A DNA stretch of 64,000 nucleotides. It comes from an uncultured Flavobacteriaceae bacterium. Its GTDB lineage: Bacteria > Bacteroidota > Bacteroidia > Flavobacteriales > Flavobacteriaceae. Of this stretch, positions 28,723 to 38,455 are shown piece by piece. Numbering within the stretch: position 1 is the first letter of the stretch; every line of letters starts with the position of its first letter. Both the position numbers and the translations under genes were made by a program. The DNA is taken from NCBI GenBank assembly GCA_947500525.1, contig CANMSH010000006.1, forward strand, positions 62,001 to 126,000. Reading direction: 5' to 3'. A model generated the notes under the pieces. The model made no database searches. It was not told the DNA's origin and saw nothing but the letters and a program-made list of their open reading frames with translations.

Positions 28723-28768
28723 GTGTGTTATTTTCGAATTTGTCGTAAAAGACAAATAAAACTAACTC

Positions 28769-28797
28769 CAAAGATACTGTTAAACAAAACAAGTCAA
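28769..28797 (-). promoter_or_regulatory. Promoter of msrA
   Basis: On the minus strand, TTG (28797-28795) and TATCTTTG (28776-28769), separated by 18 bp, fit the Bacteroidota -33/-7 consensus. Confidence 0.6.
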
Positions 28798-28813
28798 CCA
28801 AGTTGACCTCTTC

Positions 28814-28984
28814 TTATTTAAAATTGAACTTAAAAAAGTTAAGGAACGCATCGAACAAATTTCCTTTAAAATACTTTTTTTTACATCCGTAACAGAAATA
28901 TCTTCGGCTACTAGGTAATAAGATTCTTTGATGTTTCTTGCGATGTATCCTCTCCAACTCGGAGTTACAGGTAGGGCAATTCAT
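28814..28984 (-). CDS. Small zinc-ribbon protein
   Basis: This 56-residue ORF starts at ATG 28984 and ends at TAA 28814. Two CxxC pairs, CPTC (Cys3, Cys6) and CYGC (Cys31, Cys34), are separated by a basic linker (ERIHRKKHQR) and followed by KKKYF and a hydrophobic tail. This is a plausible four-Cys zinc ribbon, of the kind found in small nucleic-acid- or protein-binding proteins. It lies between the nqr terminator and the msrA promoter on the same strand. The Cys pattern and clean frame make it likely to be real, but no family name can be given. Confidence 0.6.
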   Translation of the reverse strand: MNCPTCNSELERIHRKKHQRILLPSSRRYFCYGCKKKYFKGNLFDAFLNFFKFNFK

Positions 28985-29140
28985 AATGTTTAGCGTTTAC
29001 GTATTAACGACGATAAGATAAGAATATTTTGCGACTTACGCTAAAACCATTTAATACTTACGGTTTTACGCTTTATTAATTACGTGTAAACATCAAACTA
29101 TTCGTAAACCTTTCTAAGTGCAATGGAATTCATCGATCAA

Positions 29141-29173
29141 AAAAAAACCGACTTTGAGGCCGGTTTTGCTTTT
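29141..29173 (-). terminator. Intrinsic terminator of the nqr operon
   Basis: A hairpin with arms AAAACCG and CGGTTTT (inner C-G pair, apex TTTGAG) lies about 40 bp past the nqrF stop. On the minus strand the run of A on the plus strand provides the U-tract. Confidence 0.75.
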
Positions 29174-29209
29174 ATCTAGATCCTATGGTAATAGGAATAT
29201 TATCAAGGT

Positions 29210-30517
29210 TTACCCTCCAAAATCATCAAATCTTATACTTTCATCTGGAATTCCAAAATCCTCACCCATTTTTTGAACTGCTTTGTTCATTAATGGAGGT
29301 CCACAGAAATAGAGCTCTATATCTTCCGGTGACTCATGATGATTCAAGTAATTATCAATCACACAATTATGAATAAATCCTACGAAACCATCTCCTTCAC
29401 CATCAATACCATCTTTAACTTTCCAGTTATCTTCTTCTAATGGCTCAGATAAAGCTAAATAGAATTTGAAATTCGGAAAATCTTTCTCTAACTTATAAAA
29501 ATGGTCTAAATAGAATAATTCTCTTTTTGAACGACCACCATACCAATAGGTAACTTTTCTTCCTGTTTTTAACGTTCTGAATAAGTGATATAGATGTGAA
29601 CGCATTGGTGCCATACCAGCTCCACCACCTACATATAGCATCTCCGAATCAGATTCGTTGATAAAGAATTCACCGTAAGGACCAGAAATCGTTACTTTAT
29701 CACCAGGCTTTTGAGCAAAAATATATGAAGAGGCAACTCCAGGGTTTACATCCATCCATCCATTCTTAGCTCTATCCCAAGGTGGGGTTGCAATACGCAC
29801 GTTTAACATGATCTCTCTACCTTCTGCAGGGTAAGAAGCCATCGAATAGGCACGTTCAACTGTTTCATTATTTTTCATTACTAAAGGCCATAAACCAAAT
29901 TTATCCCATTCAGCTTGAAATTTATCAGCAGTTTCATGCTCTTCAGGATGTGCCGTTATGTCGATATCTTTATAATTGATCGTACATTGTGGAATTTCAA
30001 TTTGGATATATCCACCTGCTTTATAGCCCATATCTTCTGGAATTTCTACAACAAATTCCTTAATAAAAGAGGCTACATTATAATTTCTTACTACAGTAGC
30101 TTCCCACTTTTTAATACCAAAAACTTCTTCTGGTATAGTGATATTCATATCCTGTTTTACTTTCACCTGACAAGACAAACGCGCTCCTGCTTGTAATTCT
30201 TTCCGAGTAAAATGTGGCGTTTCGGTAGGTAATGCCTCACCTCCACCTTCTAGCACATGACATTCACATTGAATACAGGTACCTCCACCTCCACATGCTG
30301 AAGGTAAAAATATCTTTTGTGCACCTAAGGTAGATAGTAATGAATCACCCGATGCCACTTCAATTTCCTTTTCACCATTAATGGTAATTTTTACCGGCCC
30401 AGAAGGCGATAACTTTTGTTTTACAAATAATAAAAGACCAACTAACAATAACGTAATTGCTAAAAATGCACTTACTGTTGCTAAAATTGTTCCTATTGTA
30501 CTAACTTCTAAAAACAT
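29210..30517 (-). CDS. nqrF: Na+-translocating NADH:quinone reductase subunit F
   Basis: The 435-residue subunit is the NADH entry point. It has an N-terminal membrane anchor (residues 10-33), a 2Fe-2S ferredoxin domain with Cys75, Cys81, Cys84 and Cys116 ([10 protein letters not shown] ... LSC), and a ferredoxin-NADP reductase-like module. FAD binding is shown by RAYSMASYP, and NADH binding by [14 protein letters not shown] and [11 protein letters not shown]. The C-terminal IRFDDFGG is typical. It passes electrons from NADH through FAD and 2Fe-2S to the NqrC/NqrB flavins. It is the last gene of a six-gene operon. Confidence 0.97.
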   Translation of the reverse strand: MFLEVSTIGTILATVSAFLAITLLLVGLLLFVKQKLSPSGPVKITINGEKEIEVASGDSLLSTLGAQKIFLPSACGGGGTCIQCECHVLEGGGEALPTETPHFTRKELQAGARLSCQVKVKQDMNITIPEEVFGIKKWEATVVRNYNVASFIKEFVVEIPEDMGYKAGGYIQIEIPQCTINYKDIDITAHPEEHETADKFQAEWDKFGLWPLVMKNNETVERAYSMASYPAEGREIMLNVRIATPPWDRAKNGWMDVNPGVASSYIFAQKPGDKVTISGPYGEFFINESDSEMLYVGGGAGMAPMRSHLYHLFRTLKTGRKVTYWYGGRSKRELFYLDHFYKLEKDFPNFKFYLALSEPLEEDNWKVKDGIDGEGDGFVGFIHNCVIDNYLNHHESPEDIELYFCGPPLMNKAVQKMGEDFGIPDESIRFDDFGG

Positions 30518-30518
30518 A

Positions 30519-31259
30519 TTATTGATTTAAAGCTGTTGTGTTTTTTGTTGATTCTTCTTCTTTTTTGGCTACATCGTCTTTCTTCTCATCTTCTATCTTA
30601 ATTGCCTGTTCAATCTTTTCTTTTTTGTTTCCTTCATCTTCACCAGTCAACATTCCTCCAAAACTTAAGAAACCTATTCCCATCAAACCAGTAATTATAA
30701 ATGTAATTCCTAAGCCTCTTAAAGGAGCTGGTACCGACGAATATCTAATTTTTTCACGAATGGCAGCAATGGCTAAAATGGCTAAAAACCATCCTATACC
30801 TGAACTTACTCCATAATTTAACGCCATACCCAATGTTGGTATTTCACGTGCCTGCATAAATAATGATCCACCTAAAATTGCACAGTTCACGGCAATTAAC
30901 GGTAAGAAAATACCTAATGAGTTATACAATGCTGGCGAAAATTTCTCCACAACAATCTCTACTAATTGTACCATGGTAGCGATTGTCGCAATAAACATAA
31001 TGAATGACAAGAAACTTAAATCATACTCAGCATATTCTGGTCCTAATGTTTTTGCCAAAGCTCCCGGTTGTAAAATATACTGATCTAATAACCAGTTTAA
31101 TGGAACTGTTACTGCTAATACAAATATAACTGCAGCTCCTAAACCCACTGCCGTTGCTACTTTTTTAGATACTGCTAGGTAAGAGCACATCCCTAAGAAT
31201 GTTGCAAATACCATGTTATCTATAAAAACCGATTTAAAAAATAATTCTAAATGTTCCAT
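30519..31259 (-). CDS. nqrE: Na+-translocating NADH:quinone reductase subunit E
   Basis: The 246-residue multi-pass membrane protein has the NqrE hallmarks: [22 protein letters not shown] with its conserved Cys, and the second symmetric half [12 protein letters not shown]. NqrD and NqrE together hold an intramembrane Fe centre with paired cysteines. It is about 45 residues longer than the usual roughly 200, owing to a charged C-terminal tail rich in Lys and Glu. It starts 4 bp after nqrD and ends 1 bp before nqrF. Confidence 0.96.
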   Translation of the reverse strand: MEHLELFFKSVFIDNMVFATFLGMCSYLAVSKKVATAVGLGAAVIFVLAVTVPLNWLLDQYILQPGALAKTLGPEYAEYDLSFLSFIMFIATIATMVQLVEIVVEKFSPALYNSLGIFLPLIAVNCAILGGSLFMQAREIPTLGMALNYGVSSGIGWFLAILAIAAIREKIRYSSVPAPLRGLGITFIITGLMGIGFLSFGGMLTGEDEGNKKEKIEQAIKIEDEKKDDVAKKEEESTKNTTALNQ

Positions 31260-31263
31260 ATCT

Positions 31264-31956
31264 TTATTCTTGTTCGATTAATGCTTCATTTCTACTACGC
31301 TGTACCCAAATAATCAATCCAACCACAACAAGTGCCATCGGAGGATATAACATGAATCCATTATTTTCATATCCAAAAGCATACAATCCTGTTTTATCTA
31401 CTGGGTCTCCTAACACCGGAATACCTAATAAGGTACCCGTACCTAATAACTCTCTGAAAAATCCTACGATGATTAAAATAATTCCATAACCCGCAGCATT
31501 TCCTATACCGTCTAGAAAAGATCTCCAAGGGCGATTAGCCAATGCGAAAGCTTCAAAACGTCCCATAATAATACAATTGGTAATAATCAATCCAATAAAT
31601 ACCGATAAGGTTTTACTTAAGGAATATGCGTATGTTTTTAATACCAAATCAACAATAATTACCAAAGTAGCAACCACTATAAGCTGTGCGATAATTCTAA
31701 TTTTTGAAGGAATAATATTTCGCATCAATGAAATTACAACGTTACCAACACCCATTACAAATAATACAGCAATGGTCATCACAATCGATGCCTTTAACTC
31801 TGCTGTAATCGCTAATGCCGAACAAATACCCAATACCTGTATCGTAATTGGATTATTATCGGTTAACGGATCGGTAATTAGTTTTCTGTTTTTCTTAGAA
31901 AATAAAGGTTCACTTGGTGCCTTTACTACTTTTTCTTGTTCTGCTACTTCTGCCAT
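31264..31956 (-). CDS. nqrD: Na+-translocating NADH:quinone reductase subunit D
   Basis: The 230-residue membrane subunit pairs with NqrE. Conserved features include DPLTDNNPITIQVLGICSALAIT with one Cys, and LIITNCIIMGRFEAFA with the second Cys of the intramembrane metal site. A soluble N-terminal extension of about 30 residues (rich in Glu and Lys) precedes the first helix. The gene is 6 bp downstream of nqrC. Confidence 0.97.
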   Translation of the reverse strand: MAEVAEQEKVVKAPSEPLFSKKNRKLITDPLTDNNPITIQVLGICSALAITAELKASIVMTIAVLFVMGVGNVVISLMRNIIPSKIRIIAQLIVVATLVIIVDLVLKTYAYSLSKTLSVFIGLIITNCIIMGRFEAFALANRPWRSFLDGIGNAAGYGIILIIVGFFRELLGTGTLLGIPVLGDPVDKTGLYAFGYENNGFMLYPPMALVVVGLIIWVQRSRNEALIEQE

Positions 31957-31962
31957 CTAATC

Positions 31963-32727
31963 TTATTTTAATGTATTGAAATATGGTAAGTACATTGCTA
32001 TGTCTTTTTTAATCATTGCTGTGACACCGTCTCCTGTAATTGTTGCACCAGCTAGTGCATCAACTTCATTATCATTCTTATCTAAATTCTTAGGATCTGC
32101 ATTTCCTTTAGCAACTACAATGCCTTTGAAATCAACACCGTTATAGATTGACTCATCTGCAAAGTCTTGATAAAAATACGCCGCCGTGATATTAGCTCCT
32201 AAACCTGGAGTTTCTGCTTTATGATCGAAGAATACTCCTTTTACAGTTTTTAAATCGTCCTTTAAAGCGATATAACCCCAAATGGCATCCCATAAACCAA
32301 TACCTCTTACCGGCACGATATAGAATTTTTCACCACCTTCTTCACCTATAAACAGTGGTAACTTTCTGGTGTAAGAAGCATCCGCTTTTACCCGATCACT
32401 TTCTTTCTTAATATCAATCAAATACGCTAAACTATCTTGCGTTACTTTATCACCTTCTATGATTAATTGCGTCGTAATGTATTTACTAAATTCTTTTGTT
32501 ACCTTATCAGTAGAAACAAAACTTGTCGCATCTTCTTCATTACCAGATAGGGTTGCTTCATTTATCCCCATAGCGAACAAAATATTTTGTTGCTTCTCTA
32601 ACTTTTTATTTAAGGTAATTGTTGGATTAAAGTACGACGCTGTAAATGCTAATAACGAACCGACTACCAATACCATACCTATGGCAAATAAAACGGTGTA
32701 TACATTACTTTCTGTATTTCTAGCCAT
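31963..32727 (-). CDS. nqrC: Na+-translocating NADH:quinone reductase subunit C (covalent FMN)
   Basis: The 254-residue protein has one N-terminal transmembrane helix (about residues 9-31) and an FMN-binding domain. The flavinylation site is in DALAGATITGDGVT, where Thr229 of AGAT should carry FMN through a phosphoester bond made by ApbE. The middle has GIGLWDAIWGYIAL and ETPGLGANI, both characteristic. It is positioned between nqrB and nqrD with very short gaps, consistent with translational coupling. Confidence 0.96.
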   Translation of the reverse strand: MARNTESNVYTVLFAIGMVLVVGSLLAFTASYFNPTITLNKKLEKQQNILFAMGINEATLSGNEEDATSFVSTDKVTKEFSKYITTQLIIEGDKVTQDSLAYLIDIKKESDRVKADASYTRKLPLFIGEEGGEKFYIVPVRGIGLWDAIWGYIALKDDLKTVKGVFFDHKAETPGLGANITAAYFYQDFADESIYNGVDFKGIVVAKGNADPKNLDKNDNEVDALAGATITGDGVTAMIKKDIAMYLPYFNTLK

Positions 32728-32730
32728 GAC

Positions 32731-33957
32731 TTATGCTGTTTTTGCTTTTAAACGTTTCATTCTTCTTTTTACATTGCCTTGTACCACATAATGATCAATC
32801 GTAGGAGCGAACACATTCATTAATAGAATGGCTAAGAATACTCCTTCTGGATAGGCCGGATTAAACACTCGAATTGCGATCGAAATAAATCCGATCAAGA
32901 ATCCGTAAATCCATTTTCCTTTATTTGTTTGTGCCGCAGTTACTGGATCTGTAGCCATAAAAACGGCTCCAAATAAAATACTACCTATGAACAAATGTTG
33001 CCAAAAATCGACGCTCATTAATCCATAAAATTTACTTCCTTCAGTAATCCAACCTGCGTCAACTACACCATTAAATATTAAGCCCATTACTAAGGCTCCA
33101 ACTAAGGTACTTACAATAATTCTCCAACTTCCAATTTTTGTAAAAATTAAGAATAAGGCTCCTAAAATAATTAAGAGTTTAGAGGTTTCGCCGATAGAAC
33201 CAGGTATAAATCCTAAGAACATATCCGAAAGTGAATACATCACTTCACTATTTTGAGCATAACTTCCCAAAATTGTTTCTCCAGAAATGGCATCTAAATT
33301 TGAACCTGCTATTATTTCATTGTTTCGCTCTACTGCACCATGAACCCAAACTTTATCACCACTCATCCAAGTAGGATAAGCAAAGAATAAAAAGGCTCTA
33401 ATTGTTAAGGCGGGATTTAGTATGTTCATACCAGTTCCACCGAATACTTCTTTACCAATTACAACACCAAAAATAACGGCAACGGCCAACATCCACAGCG
33501 GAATATCTACTGGCACGATTAGAGGTACCAACATACCCGTAACTAAATACCCTTCTTCTACTTCATGACCTTTAATAACTGCAAAAACAAATTCAACAGC
33601 CAAACCAACTCCGTAGGATACGATTACCAATGGTATAATTTTCCAGAAACCAATCATAAAGTTATCTACGGTCCAAAATCCTCCGCTAAAAAAACCACTG
33701 GTTACGCGTTCTATTTCACCTGTTGCTAAATAATGTTGGTAACCTGCATTGAACATACCAAATAATAAACACGGCACTAATGACATGATTACAATATTCA
33801 TGGTACGTTTCAAATCATCGGCTCCTTTTATATGAGTACCATTATGAGTTGTTTCATTTGGTAAATACAAAAACGTGTGGATTGCATTAAATGCAGGAGC
33901 CATTTTGGTGCCCTTGTACTTCTCTTTTAAGTTGTGTAAGTTTTGTTTTAATCCCAT
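32731..33957 (-). CDS. nqrB: Na+-translocating NADH:quinone reductase subunit B (covalent FMN)
   Basis: The 408-residue multi-pass subunit is the core Na+ channel and carries a covalent FMN and riboflavin. Typical regions are KRTMNIVIMSLVPC, FGGTGMNILNPALTIRAFLFFAYP and ATDPVTAAQTNKGKWIYG. The expected flavinylation Thr lies in DAISGETILG (Thr228), where the usual SGAT reads SGET. Length and gene order are normal. It begins 4 bp after nqrA. Confidence 0.96.
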   Translation of the reverse strand: MGLKQNLHNLKEKYKGTKMAPAFNAIHTFLYLPNETTHNGTHIKGADDLKRTMNIVIMSLVPCLLFGMFNAGYQHYLATGEIERVTSGFFSGGFWTVDNFMIGFWKIIPLVIVSYGVGLAVEFVFAVIKGHEVEEGYLVTGMLVPLIVPVDIPLWMLAVAVIFGVVIGKEVFGGTGMNILNPALTIRAFLFFAYPTWMSGDKVWVHGAVERNNEIIAGSNLDAISGETILGSYAQNSEVMYSLSDMFLGFIPGSIGETSKLLIILGALFLIFTKIGSWRIIVSTLVGALVMGLIFNGVVDAGWITEGSKFYGLMSVDFWQHLFIGSILFGAVFMATDPVTAAQTNKGKWIYGFLIGFISIAIRVFNPAYPEGVFLAILLMNVFAPTIDHYVVQGNVKRRMKRLKAKTA

Positions 33958-33961
33958 AATA

Positions 33962-35311
33962 TTAACCTATTTCCTCTAGCATTAAATCTAATCCTTCTCT
34001 TATAATTTGTTGATGTGGTTGCTTTGACACACAAATAAATTCGGTCAAGGCAAAATCTTCTGGAGCTACTTCATACATTCCGAGTGCTTCCATTTCATCT
34101 AAATCTTTATATAAACATGCTTTTAAAATTTGCAATGGATATATATCTAAAGGGAATACTTGCTCATAAGCACCGGTCAACACAAAAGCTCTATGCTCAC
34201 CATTTGTATTTGTATTTAAATCGAATTTTTTATTAGGAGTTAACCATGAAAAAGTCAACGCTCGAGAGTTTGATATTTTATTGAAAACTGGTTTGTTCCA
34301 ACCAAAGAATTCATAATCATTACCCTCTGGGATTGCTGTGATTTGGTTATCGTAGTAACCTAAGAAACCATCTTTGTTAACTTGGGTTCCAGACAATACA
34401 TTACCGCTAATAATGCGCTCATTTGTTTCATCTAAATTTGAAGTTACTACATCGGCTATATTAGCTCCAATTAAGACCTCAACGTAAGACGGTGTTTTAA
34501 ATTTAGAACCAGTCAATGCCACTGTTCGTTTTGCATTGAACTGCCCAGTTAGTAATAATCCACCCATGATCACCAAATCTTGTGGTGTAACTACCCAAAC
34601 AACTTCTCCTTTATTGATAGGATCAATTTTACCTATTTGAGTACTTACGTTACCGCTTGGATGTGGACCTGAAACTTTATGCACAGAAACTCCACTAAGG
34701 TTGGCCAATGGAGAATTTCCATTTTTTGCAACACTCACATGAACCTTCCCTTCCGTCAATTTAGTCAATGCTGTTACAGCTACTTGTAATTCTGCTTCTT
34801 TACCTTGTAGCGTATAATCTAAATCTGCCGCCAAAGGAGCACTAGCATATGCCGAAATAAAAATTGCTTTCGGTGTTTTCGTTGGGTCAGCCACAACATC
34901 ATATGGACGTTGTTTAATAAAAGGCCAACAACCAGCAGCCAATAGATGCGCTTTCACCTCATCGTTTGATAATTTAGTAACATCTTTTTTACCGAAATTT
35001 TCAAACTGCTGTTGCTTATCAGCTAAAATTTTAATCTCTAAAACTTTACGTTTAGCTCCGCGAACGATCTCAACAATTTCACCACTCACAGGAGAGGGAA
35101 ATAATACGGTCTCATTAGCTTTGTTGTAAAAAAGTGCTTCACCAGCTTTAACTTCTTCACCTACTTTGACTAATAATTTGGGAGTAATTTTATGAAAATC
35201 ATCAGGTTTTACGGCATACACACTACCTAAAGGAATTGTAGTTGTTGATTTGTCTGCCTCGCCCACCAGCTTAACATCTAAGCCTTTTTTGATACGAATG
35301 TCTTGTGACAT
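33962..35311 (-). CDS. nqrA: Na+-translocating NADH:quinone reductase subunit A
   Basis: The 449-residue soluble subunit at the cytosolic face opens with IRIKKGLDVKLVGEAD and has the typical KPDDFHKITPKLLVKVGEEVKAGEALFYNK lipoyl-like hammerhead (quoted here only as a region near residues 35-65). Later come SGEIVEIVRGAKRKVLEI, YDVVADP, HPSGNVSTQIG and PLDIYPLQILKAC. It takes part in quinone binding near NqrB. It is the first gene of nqrABCDEF, with a -7 element 37 bp upstream. Confidence 0.96.
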   Translation of the reverse strand: MSQDIRIKKGLDVKLVGEADKSTTTIPLGSVYAVKPDDFHKITPKLLVKVGEEVKAGEALFYNKANETVLFPSPVSGEIVEIVRGAKRKVLEIKILADKQQQFENFGKKDVTKLSNDEVKAHLLAAGCWPFIKQRPYDVVADPTKTPKAIFISAYASAPLAADLDYTLQGKEAELQVAVTALTKLTEGKVHVSVAKNGNSPLANLSGVSVHKVSGPHPSGNVSTQIGKIDPINKGEVVWVVTPQDLVIMGGLLLTGQFNAKRTVALTGSKFKTPSYVEVLIGANIADVVTSNLDETNERIISGNVLSGTQVNKDGFLGYYDNQITAIPEGNDYEFFGWNKPVFNKISNSRALTFSWLTPNKKFDLNTNTNGEHRAFVLTGAYEQVFPLDIYPLQILKACLYKDLDEMEALGMYEVAPEDFALTEFICVSKQPHQQIIREGLDLMLEEIG

Positions 35312-35347
35312 ATTTAAAATTTGAGTTTATTGTCTTTTAAAACGCTG

Positions 35348-35355
35348 CAAATTTA
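35348..35355 (-). promoter_or_regulatory. -7 element (TAAATTTG, minus strand) for the nqr operon
   Basis: CAAATTTA on the plus strand reads TAAATTTG on the minus strand, 37 bp upstream of nqrA. No clear -33 TTG. Confidence 0.5.
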
Positions 35356-35506
35356 AAAATTTTGACGATGTTATGTAAGTATTTAAAGCCTTAGATTTAT
35401 TATTTATATTAATTCTAAATAAAGTTTCGTTTGGTCTAATTAGCTTTTAGTATTTTTACAAACCAAAATGGTATAACATTTGATTCACACATTTCAAAAA
35501 ACTGCA

Positions 35507-36766
35507 ATGTTCTGCATTACAAACAACATTTTTTCGATTTTAGTATGTATTTGCCTTACTCAGATAGGTTTTGCACAACAAAAAGTAGTGATTAAACCGC
35601 CCAGTAACATTAAATCGGTTGTTTTTAGTCCGTTAAGAGTGAATGAGTATGCTCCCATTATTAAGTTAGGCACTTCTTTTCAGTTAAGTTTTGATGATCT
35701 TGATGCTCAACAAACACAGTACAGATACAAAATAGAGCACTACGATTATAATTGGGAATCTTCAAATTTAAATAGTACCGAATTTCTAAACGGTTTTAAT
35801 GATGACCTCATTCGCGATTTTGAAAATTCATTCAACACCTTAAAAGATTACACGCACTACAGTGTAAGAATCCCGAATGAAAATATGAGCATAAAAATTA
35901 GTGGAAATTATATAATTAGTGTTCTTGATGAAGATGACGTAGTTGTTTTTTCGAAACCGTTTATAGTGTATAACCCATTAGTTGATGTTGGGGTGAGCAC
36001 TCATAGAAACAGAGATATTTCAACAATTAACACAAAACATAACGTTCAATTCATTATTAATTATCCAAACTTACCGATTAATAACCCAAGTAATGAAATT
36101 AAGGTTGCCGTTTACCAAAATAATGATTGGAATACTGTCAAAAAAAATATAAAACCTCTCTTTGTAAGAGGTACTCAGTTATTATATAAATACAACTCGA
36201 ATGTCAATTTTTGGGCCGGAAACGAATTTCTATTTTTTGATACAAAACAAATTAGAAACGCGACTAATAATGTGTACCGTACTGAACTGAAGGATATTTT
36301 CAACACCTATTTATATTCAGACGAAATGCGGCTAAATAGACCTTATACATTAAATCCTGATATTAATGGAAATTTTCTTCTTAGAACCGTTGACAATGAT
36401 GATGTTCAACTTGAAGGTGACTATTCTTTGATACATTTCAATTTACTCGCTACCCAAAAATTGGAAGCTCAAGCTATTTATGTCTACGGTAACTTTAATG
36501 ATTGGCAATTGAGTGATGAAAATAAAATGACCTATAACACAAAAACCAAATCTTATCAGACGCAACTTTTACTGAAACAAGGGTTTTATAATTATAAATT
36601 CGTATCCGTTGGCAAGGATGGTGTTGTGCATCATCACACAATCGACGGTTCACATTATCAAACCGAGAACAACTATACGGTCATTGCCTATTATCGACCC
36701 TTCGGTTCTCGTTACGATCAGGTGATTGGTATCGGTAATGGTAATTCTGAAAGTTTACGCAACTAA
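35507..36766 (+). CDS. Type IX secretion system plug protein (DUF5103)
   Basis: The 419-residue exported protein has an N-terminal signal peptide (ending IGFAQ when started at ATG 35507; a TTG at 35480 is upstream). The family core is FDDLDAQQTQYRYKIEHYDYNW and SSNLNSTEFLNGFND, with the C-terminal region AIYVYGNFNDWQL and the ending RPFGSRYDQVIG. In the T9SS, Plug blocks one side of the SprA translocon between substrates. The phrase VYGNFNDW is a carbohydrate-binding-like Ig fold seen in this family. No other T9SS gene lies nearby. Confidence 0.88.
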   Translation: MFCITNNIFSILVCICLTQIGFAQQKVVIKPPSNIKSVVFSPLRVNEYAPIIKLGTSFQLSFDDLDAQQTQYRYKIEHYDYNWESSNLNSTEFLNGFNDDLIRDFENSFNTLKDYTHYSVRIPNENMSIKISGNYIISVLDEDDVVVFSKPFIVYNPLVDVGVSTHRNRDISTINTKHNVQFIINYPNLPINNPSNEIKVAVYQNNDWNTVKKNIKPLFVRGTQLLYKYNSNVNFWAGNEFLFFDTKQIRNATNNVYRTELKDIFNTYLYSDEMRLNRPYTLNPDINGNFLLRTVDNDDVQLEGDYSLIHFNLLATQKLEAQAIYVYGNFNDWQLSDENKMTYNTKTKSYQTQLLLKQGFYNYKFVSVGKDGVVHHHTIDGSHYQTENNYTVIAYYRPFGSRYDQVIGIGNGNSESLRN

Positions 36767-36798
36767 TTTCGACCAAAGACATCTAACAACTAGTGAAC

Positions 36799-36828
36799 TT
36801 GCTAATTATAAAACAATTAGTATCTTTG
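36799..36828 (+). promoter_or_regulatory. Promoter of apaG
   Basis: TTG (36799-36801), a 19-bp spacer and TATCTTTG (36821-36828) make the best -33/-7 match in the window. The apaG ATG is at 36857. Confidence 0.75.
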
Positions 36829-36856
36829 TTTCACCAGTTTAAGTTAGTGGTTATCT

Positions 36857-37243
36857 ATGGTTCAGCAAGTAACAAATGGCATTAAAATTTCTGTAAAGAC
36901 TAATTTTGAAGGTTCTTCTTATCAAAATTATAGAATGCTATTTTCTTTTAGCTACAGCATTACAATAGAAAACCAGAGTAATGATTCTGTGCAATTAGTA
37001 AGCCGCCATTGGAAAATTTTTGACTCTCTTAAAAACACAGAAATTGTTGAAGGAGAGGGTGTTATAGGCGAAAAGCCCATTTTAAAACCTAAGAAAAGTT
37101 ACACCTATAGGTCTTATTGCAATTTGACATCTCAAACGGGATCGATGCGTGGATTTTTCAATATGATTAATTTCACTTCTACGAAAAAGTTCAAGGTGAA
37201 AATTCCTTCATTTCAATTAAATGTACCCGCTATTTTAAATTAA
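36857..37243 (+). CDS. apaG: ApaG domain protein
   Basis: The 128-residue protein is an ApaG/DUF525 immunoglobulin-like domain: FSFSYSITIENQSNDSVQLVSRHW (region near residues 30-55), GEGVIGEKPILKPKKSYTY and GSMRGFF. In proteobacteria ApaG is linked to Co2+/Mg2+ homeostasis and Ap4A metabolism, but the biochemical role is unclear. Length is typical. It has its own promoter at 36799-36828. Confidence 0.92.
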   Translation: MVQQVTNGIKISVKTNFEGSSYQNYRMLFSFSYSITIENQSNDSVQLVSRHWKIFDSLKNTEIVEGEGVIGEKPILKPKKSYTYRSYCNLTSQTGSMRGFFNMINFTSTKKFKVKIPSFQLNVPAILN

Positions 37244-37291
37244 AATTGCGAAGGTTTTCCTGTTTTTATTAAAAAAAACTATTTTTAACCG

Positions 37292-38455
37292 ATGTTAAAA
37301 TTGTTTAAAAAGAATAAAAAGGAGAAACTTCCAGCACGACTTCGTGGTAATTCTTGTTTAAACTGTAATGACCCTTTAAAAGGGGAAGAAAACTTTTGCC
37401 CTAATTGTGGGCAACGCAACAACATTAATCAGCTAAGCTTTAAACTATTCGTCGAAGAATTTTTTGGCGATGTCTTTTCCTATGACTCTCGATTATGGGG
37501 CACCGTTTTTCCATTGATCCTCAAACCTGGTAAAGTCGCTTATGAATTTGTTACAGGAAAACGAAAAGAGTATATAAATCCTTTTCGCACCTATTTATCT
37601 GTATCGTTAATTTTCTTTGTGATTTTAGGTATGATTAAAACCATTGAACAATATAACGGAGATGGAACACAAAGCAATACCAGTTCTTTCTTAAATTTTA
37701 GTGATGATGATGACAATAATAATGGAAAAAACGAATTAACAACTATTCAAAAAGATTCAATAATTGAAGCTGCCTTACTAAATGTTAAAAAAAATGCCGC
37801 GTTCGATATTGACTCTGTCTTAGAAGCGAACAACATTAATATTGATAGCATTGACACTGACAAAATATCGAATGATTCTTTAAAAACGAAACTGACCGAA
37901 AATAGTTCTTTTGCGAAAAAAGTTACCGCATTTTATGATTATCATGAATTACATCCTGATCATGCTCCAGCGCAAGCTTTCGATAGTTTAGATTATCCGA
38001 ATACCTTTTGGAATCGCTTTTATTATGATAAAGCCGCTAGTGTTTACAAAATTAAGAATGATAAAGGGGGCGGAATTTTAGATCAATTCATGTCAGGTTT
38101 ATCAATAGCGATCTTTTTATTTTTGCCAGTTTTTGCTCTATTTTTCAAGCTGCTTTATATACGGAGAAAGTATACCTATATGGAACATATGGTTTTTGTG
38201 TTTTATACCCAATCAGTATTCTTTTTGTTAATGTTGTTATTTATCATTGTCTATTCTATAAGTAAGGGTGAAGATAGCTTGATAGCAATTTTCTTATTGC
38301 TTTTTGCAGTATATATATATTTAGCAATGAAGCAATTTTATAAGCAGGGGTGGTTTAAAACATTCATCAAGTTCACTATGATAAATTTCTCTTTTTTGAT
38401 TATGTCAACAATCGGCATGTTAATACTAGGGGCGATTTCCTTTATATTTTATTAA
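37292..38455 (+). CDS. DUF3667 membrane protein with N-terminal zinc ribbon
   Basis: The 387-residue protein has a CLNCNDPL ... FCPNCGQRN zinc ribbon (residues about 22-43) and then the DUF3667 core: FVEEFFGDVFSYDSRLWGT and LKPGKVAYEFVTGKRKEYINPFR (near 50-100). A helix follows at about 103, an acidic low-complexity loop (DDDDNNNGKNE) and four C-terminal transmembrane helices. Function is unknown. It lies 49 bp downstream of apaG and is probably cotranscribed. Its stop abuts the convergent gene at 38456 with no gap. Confidence 0.85.
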   Translation: MLKLFKKNKKEKLPARLRGNSCLNCNDPLKGEENFCPNCGQRNNINQLSFKLFVEEFFGDVFSYDSRLWGTVFPLILKPGKVAYEFVTGKRKEYINPFRTYLSVSLIFFVILGMIKTIEQYNGDGTQSNTSSFLNFSDDDDNNNGKNELTTIQKDSIIEAALLNVKKNAAFDIDSVLEANNINIDSIDTDKISNDSLKTKLTENSSFAKKVTAFYDYHELHPDHAPAQAFDSLDYPNTFWNRFYYDKAASVYKIKNDKGGGILDQFMSGLSIAIFLFLPVFALFFKLLYIRRKYTYMEHMVFVFYTQSVFFLLMLLFIIVYSISKGEDSLIAIFLLLFAVYIYLAMKQFYKQGWFKTFIKFTMINFSFLIMSTIGMLILGAISFIFY

